Shown: positions 21,846-25,185 of the stretch, one piece after another
Position numbering within the stretch: the stretch's first letter is position 1
How the letters are laid out: the number at the start of each line of letters is the position of its first letter
NCBI GenBank assembly: GCA_030611945.1
Contig: JAUWOV010000014.1
Coordinates: 1-25,185, forward strand
DNA length: 25,185 nucleotides
DNA from: a bacterium
Lineage (GTDB): Bacteria > JAHJDO01
Reading direction: 5' to 3'
Notes under the pieces: generated by a model
What the model was told of the DNA's origin: nothing
Database searches by the model: none
Seen by the model: only the letters and a program-made list of their open reading frames with translations
Made by a program: the position numbers and the translations under genes

Positions 21846-22993
21846 AAAAAGCTATACAGTTTGGTGCTGGAAATATTGGAAGAGGATTTATAGGACAACT
21901 TTTGTTTCAGTCCGGTTATGAGACAACATTTATAGATGTAAATGAAGAGGTTATATTCGCAATAAACCGGATAGGTTCCTATAAAATTAACATAGTTGGG
22001 AAAATGGCATCATCTTTAAAGGTTCGAAACATCAAGGCAATAAATGCAAGAGACACCGAAGCAGTGATTTCAGAACTTGTTTCTGCAGACGTTGCTGTAA
22101 CCGCAGTTGGCAATAGTGTTCTTGAAAAAATAGCACCGCTCATAGCGAGTGGATTAGCGGAAAGAAAAAAGAAGAATGTAGAGAAACCTCTTAATATCAT
22201 AATATGCGAAAATCTCTTAGGCGCCGGTCAGGTGTTTAGGAAACTTGTTCTGGAATCTCTTGATAAGACTTTGTGGGATTATGCGAAAAGGAATCTGGGA
22301 CTTGTGGAGTCGGTTGTCAGCAGAATGGTTCCTGTGGTTCCTAGTAATATTTCAGAAAAAGATCCACTTTATATTGCCGTTGAAGAGTATTGTACACTTC
22401 CAGTTGACAGAGAGGGGTTTATTGGAGAAATACCCGATATAAAGGGCATGGTTCCGTATGAGAACATAGATGCTTATGAGGAAAGAAAGATATATACACA
22501 TAACGCAGGGCATTCTATATGCGCTTACCTTGGTTATCAAAAGGGATATGAGTTTGTATGGGAAGCACTGGAAGATAAAGAGATATACACTGTTGTGACA
22601 GGAGCTTTAAGAGAAACAGGGGAAGCGCTTATTAAGAAACATGGTTTTAATTCGCAAAAGCACTATGAGCATGTTGATGATTTGCTGTACAGGTTTGCTA
22701 ATAAAGCGCTTGGAGATACAATATGCAGAGTAGGGAGAGATCCAATACGTAAACTGGGACCAAATGACCGTTTAATAGGCTCCGCAAAACTGGTTTTAGA
22801 GTATGGTATAAAGCCTGTAAATATATGCAAAGGAATCGCAGCCGCATTGAAATATGATTGTTCTGAAGATCCATCAGCTTGTCAATTAGCAAATTCAATC
22901 AAACAAAAAGGAACGGACTGGGTTTTTAAGAATATTTGCAGCATTGATCCACAAAGCAAAATAGCAAAACTTGTTAAAGGAGAACTGATATGA
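21842..22993 (+). CDS. mtlD: Mannitol-1-phosphate 5-dehydrogenase
   Basis: It converts mannitol 1-phosphate and NAD+ to fructose 6-phosphate and NADH. The 383 residues match MtlD length (382 in E. coli). The N-terminal NAD-binding 'IQFGAGNIGRGFIGQLL' is diagnostic. Other family segments are 'IICENLLGAGQVF', 'ESVVSRMVPV', 'DREGFIGEIPDIKGMVPYENIDAYEERKIYTHNAGH' (shown in part by its polyol-binding 'NAGH') and 'DPIRKLGPNDRLIGSA'. No mannitol PTS permease is present, so the substrate supply is not visible. Overlaps of 4 nt on both sides tie it to the DeoR gene and the next dehydrogenase. Confidence 0.95.
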   Translation: MKKAIQFGAGNIGRGFIGQLLFQSGYETTFIDVNEEVIFAINRIGSYKINIVGKMASSLKVRNIKAINARDTEAVISELVSADVAVTAVGNSVLEKIAPLIASGLAERKKKNVEKPLNIIICENLLGAGQVFRKLVLESLDKTLWDYAKRNLGLVESVVSRMVPVVPSNISEKDPLYIAVEEYCTLPVDREGFIGEIPDIKGMVPYENIDAYEERKIYTHNAGHSICAYLGYQKGYEFVWEALEDKEIYTVVTGALRETGEALIKKHGFNSQKHYEHVDDLLYRFANKALGDTICRVGRDPIRKLGPNDRLIGSAKLVLEYGIKPVNICKGIAAALKYDCSEDPSACQLANSIKQKGTDWVFKNICSIDPQSKIAKLVKGELI

Positions 22994-24030
22994 GAGCAGC
23001 ATTATTGGAAGATATTGAGAAGCTTAAGATTACAGAGGTTGCCACACCAAAACCGCAGATTGGAGAAGTGCTGATAAAAGTAGAAGCCTGTGCTGTCTGC
23101 GGAACTGACATAAAGATTTTTCATCACGGGCATAGGCTTATTACTTTCCCGCGTGTTACAGGGCATGAGGTGACCGGAAAGATAATTGAAGTTGCGCAGG
23201 ACGTTTCTAAATATAAATCCGGGGACAGGGTTGCGGTTGCGCCGGCTGTTCCATGCGGAGACTGCTATTACTGTCATCGTGGAAAGCAGGCAATGTGTGA
23301 AAATCTGCAGGCAATCGGGTATTTTTGGAACGGGGGATTTGCGGAGTATATGATTGTCCCGAAAATTGCCGTAGATAATGGATGTGTAAATATTCTGCCT
23401 GATAATGTTTCGTTTGAGGAAGGAGCGCTTGCTGAACCTTTGGCATGCGTTATAAACGGACAGGAGCTTTCAAATGTAGGTATGGGTGATACTGTCGTAA
23501 TAATAGGCACAGGTCCAATGGGATGTTTGCATGCAGAACTTGCCCGGGCAATAGGAGCAACAAAAACTGTGATGATAGAAGTGTCAGAGGAAAGACTTGA
23601 GCTTGCAAAAAAGACTGTAGATGCGGATTTATTTATAAACTCAAGAGAGCAGGACAGTATCAAGTTGGTTAAAGATTTAACACAAGGCAGGGGAGCAGAT
23701 AAGATTATAGTTGCATGCGGAGTTGGCAAGGCGCAGGAAGACGCGCTGAAAATGGTTGCAAATCTTGGCAATGTGAATTTTTTCGGAGGATTGCCAAAAG
23801 ATAAGCCATTTATTCAGTTAGACAGCAATATTATTCACTATAAGGAATGCTCTGTAACCGGTACCCACGGATCCAGTCCTTGTCATAATCAAATGGCTAT
23901 AGATTTGATAGCAAGTGGAAAGATAAAGATAAAAAAATACATAACAAAGGAGTTTAAACTTGATGACTTGAGAGAAGCAATAGCGAGAGCAGAGACAGGT
24001 AAAGAGATGAAAATAATTATAAAACCATAA
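22990..24030 (+). CDS. Zinc-dependent polyol dehydrogenase (sorbitol/galactitol-P dehydrogenase-like)
   Basis: The 346-residue medium-chain dehydrogenase has a complete zinc set. Catalytic ligands are C37 ('CGTD'), H59-E60 ('GHE') and E149. Structural cysteines are C89, C92, C95 and C103. The NAD-binding loop is 'GTGPMG' (173-178). It should oxidise a hexitol, or its phosphate, to a ketose. Sorbitol, L-iditol and galactitol 1-phosphate are all possible, and sequence alone does not decide. Translational coupling to mtlD (4-nt overlap) suggests a role on the same class of substrate. It ends 5 nt before the second copy of the dispersed repeat. Confidence 0.92.
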   Translation: MRAALLEDIEKLKITEVATPKPQIGEVLIKVEACAVCGTDIKIFHHGHRLITFPRVTGHEVTGKIIEVAQDVSKYKSGDRVAVAPAVPCGDCYYCHRGKQAMCENLQAIGYFWNGGFAEYMIVPKIAVDNGCVNILPDNVSFEEGALAEPLACVINGQELSNVGMGDTVVIIGTGPMGCLHAELARAIGATKTVMIEVSEERLELAKKTVDADLFINSREQDSIKLVKDLTQGRGADKIIVACGVGKAQEDALKMVANLGNVNFFGGLPKDKPFIQLDSNIIHYKECSVTGTHGSSPCHNQMAIDLIASGKIKIKKYITKEFKLDDLREAIARAETGKEMKIIIKP

Positions 24031-24035
24031 TTTAA

Positions 24036-24169
24036 AATTCGAAGCACGAAGCACGAAATACGAAACAATATTAAATAACAAAAATACAAATGCTCAAAAC
24101 AATGTTTTGAATTTAGAAAATTTAAATTTAGGATTTGTTTAGGATTTCGATATTCGGATTTAGGATTTT
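24036..24169 (+). repeat. Dispersed AT-rich repeat, copy B
   Basis: It is the same element as 3869-4003, in the same orientation, and begins with the same run of GAAGCAC-type 7-mers through 'GAAACAATAT'. After a slightly diverged middle (small indels, 'AAATGCTCAAAACAATGTTT'), both copies share 'GGATTTCGATATTCGGATTT' or a close variant. It lies between the polyol dehydrogenase stop and the SD of the E1 alpha gene. The short frames within it are not genes. Confidence 0.85.
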
Positions 24170-24219
24170 ATATGTTGTATTGTGGTTAGTTTTTAACGTC
24201 AAAAAGAAAAGGAGAGAGC

Positions 24220-25185
24220 ATGAAGGAGTCTAAACAGGAACTTGTCGGTTATCTGCGTAAAATGATGGACATACGTTTATTTGAAGAAAAGGTTATGGAA
24301 CTGCTTGCGAGAAACATAATAAAGGGCGCATCGCATCTCTATGCAGGAGAGGAAGCTGTCGCAGTTGGAGCGTGCAGCGCAATAGAAGAAGATGATTATA
24401 TTACAAGCACACATCGCGGACACGGACATTGTCTTGCAAAAGGCGGCAAGCTGCCGGAAATGATGGCTGAGCTTTGCGGCAAAGCAACAGGCTACTGCAA
24501 AGGGCGCGGCGGCTCAATGCATATTGCAGACGTTACAAAAGGAAATCTCGGAGCAACCGGTATAGTTGCCAGCAATCTTCCTGTTGCGGTTGGAGCGGCT
24601 CTATCTGCAAAACTGAGAAAGACAAATCAGGTGGTTTTGTGTTTCTTTGGAGACGGAGCGTCCAATAACGGAATTTTTCATGAATCGCTGAATATGGCTG
24701 CTGTCTGGAAACTTCCGGTTGTGTTTGTCTGCGAAAATAATCTGTATGGAATGAGTGTCGCTGCAAACAGATGTTCGGCAGTTCAGGACATGGCGGATAA
24801 AGCCAAGGCATATGACACACCAAACATGATCTGCGATGGTATGGATATACTTGATGTCAAAGAAACCATAAAAAAAGCTGTTGAAAGAGTTCGCAAGGGA
24901 GATGGCCCTACACTTGTGGAATGCAAGACATATAGATATTTTGGCCATTCAAGAAGTGATCCCAGGGCATACAGGACAAAAGAAGAGGAAAAGGAATGGA
25001 GGAATAAGTGTCCTATCAAGCAGTTCAGCAAAAAATTAGTAGATAATAAAATTCTCACAGAGGAAGAGATTGCTCAAATTGAGAGACAGGCTGAAGAAGA
25101 CGTAGAAAGCGCGGAGAAATTCGCCATTGAAAGTCCGTATCCTGATGTTAAGGAACTAATGGACGATATTTATGCGCCTTCTCCG
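24220..25185 (+). CDS. TPP-dependent 2-oxoacid dehydrogenase E1 alpha (PdhA/AcoA-like), 3' end cut
   Basis: The gene runs open for 322 codons to the window edge. Since family members are about 320-330 residues, only the last few codons and the stop are missing. The thiamine-diphosphate motif runs from 'GDGASNNG' (144-151) to 'ENN' (172-174). 'HLYAGEEAVAVG', 'TSTHRGHGH', 'GRGGSMHIAD' and 'YRYFGHSRSDP' are all present. Length and the 'KGRGGSMH' form fit the acetoin/pyruvate dehydrogenase E1 alpha group. An SD, GGAGAG (24211-24216), precedes ATG 24220. An E1 beta gene is expected just beyond the window. It follows the polyol dehydrogenase in the same direction, with the repeat between them. Confidence 0.93.
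   Translation, partial: MKESKQELVGYLRKMMDIRLFEEKVMELLARNIIKGASHLYAGEEAVAVGACSAIEEDDYITSTHRGHGHCLAKGGKLPEMMAELCGKATGYCKGRGGSMHIADVTKGNLGATGIVASNLPVAVGAALSAKLRKTNQVVLCFFGDGASNNGIFHESLNMAAVWKLPVVFVCENNLYGMSVAANRCSAVQDMADKAKAYDTPNMICDGMDILDVKETIKKAVERVRKGDGPTLVECKTYRYFGHSRSDPRAYRTKEEEKEWRNKCPIKQFSKKLVDNKILTEEEIAQIERQAEEDVESAEKFAIESPYPDVKELMDDIYAPSP

Noticed and set aside
23818-24089. Minus-strand frames rich in 'FVLR' across the second repeat copy as small membrane proteins
   Set aside because: They are translations of the repeat and the antisense of the polyol dehydrogenase gene, without SD or conserved context.
24474-25058. Open frames on both strands across the E1 alpha gene
   Set aside because: The E1 alpha frame is open for 322 codons with all family motifs; the others are shadows.

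Overview
The window looks like chromosome of a low-GC, Gram-negative, probably anaerobic bacterium, most likely from an uncultivated lineage. The basis is an AT-rich background with some GC-richer genes, an LpxL/HtrB-type lipid A acyltransferase, an oxygen-sensitive radical-SAM sulfatase maturase, three tRNA genes without an encoded CCA, and AT-rich intergenic repeats of the kind I associate with candidate-phylum genomes (Omnitrophota-like). The lineage is an inference, not something the sequence proves.

Layout: (1) 1-4983 holds the 3' remnant of a YihY-family gene convergent with coaD. A plus-strand run follows: a secreted protein of unknown function, a Ser/Thr kinase, a TPR-LysM-L,D-transpeptidase, then accA. 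(2) 4987-6453 holds minus-strand tRNA-Glu and tRNA-Gln with their own promoter, a ComF-like phosphoribosyltransferase, an MC1-like DNA-binding protein with a strong SD and a hairpin terminator, and tRNA-Pro. (3) 6455-9440 is a minus-strand envelope group: YqaA, AsmA-like, GT2 glycosyltransferase, lipid A acyltransferase. (4) 9449-14403 is a minus-strand sugar-oxidation set: two Gfo/Idh/MocA oxidoreductases, two TIM-barrel isomerase/epimerases and an MDR dehydrogenase. (5) 14570-20217 is a sulfate-ester set: a sulfatase broken by an internal deletion, an intact sulfatase, an arylsulfotransferase-like protein, a LacI regulator and an anaerobic sulfatase maturase. (6) 20280-20941 is a HEPN/MNT toxin-antitoxin pair. 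(7) 21084-25185 is a plus-strand polyol operon: DeoR regulator, mtlD, zinc polyol dehydrogenase, then a TPP-dependent 2-oxoacid dehydrogenase E1 alpha cut by the window edge.

Blocks 4 and 5 together suggest inducible catabolism of a sulfated sugar or glycoside: desulfation or sulfate transfer in the cytoplasm, then oxidation, isomerisation and cleavage. No transporter or glycoside hydrolase is present in the window. Block 7 would feed hexitol phosphates into central metabolism.

Three things stand out. Several promoters have a -10 box only 6-11 nt from the start codon, which predicts leaderless or nearly leaderless mRNAs. A bacterial genome carries an MC1-type chromosomal protein best known from archaea. 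Two copies of one AT-rich dispersed repeat lie 20 kb apart, each between the end of one gene and the SD of the next, and one copy supplies the C-terminus of a protein.
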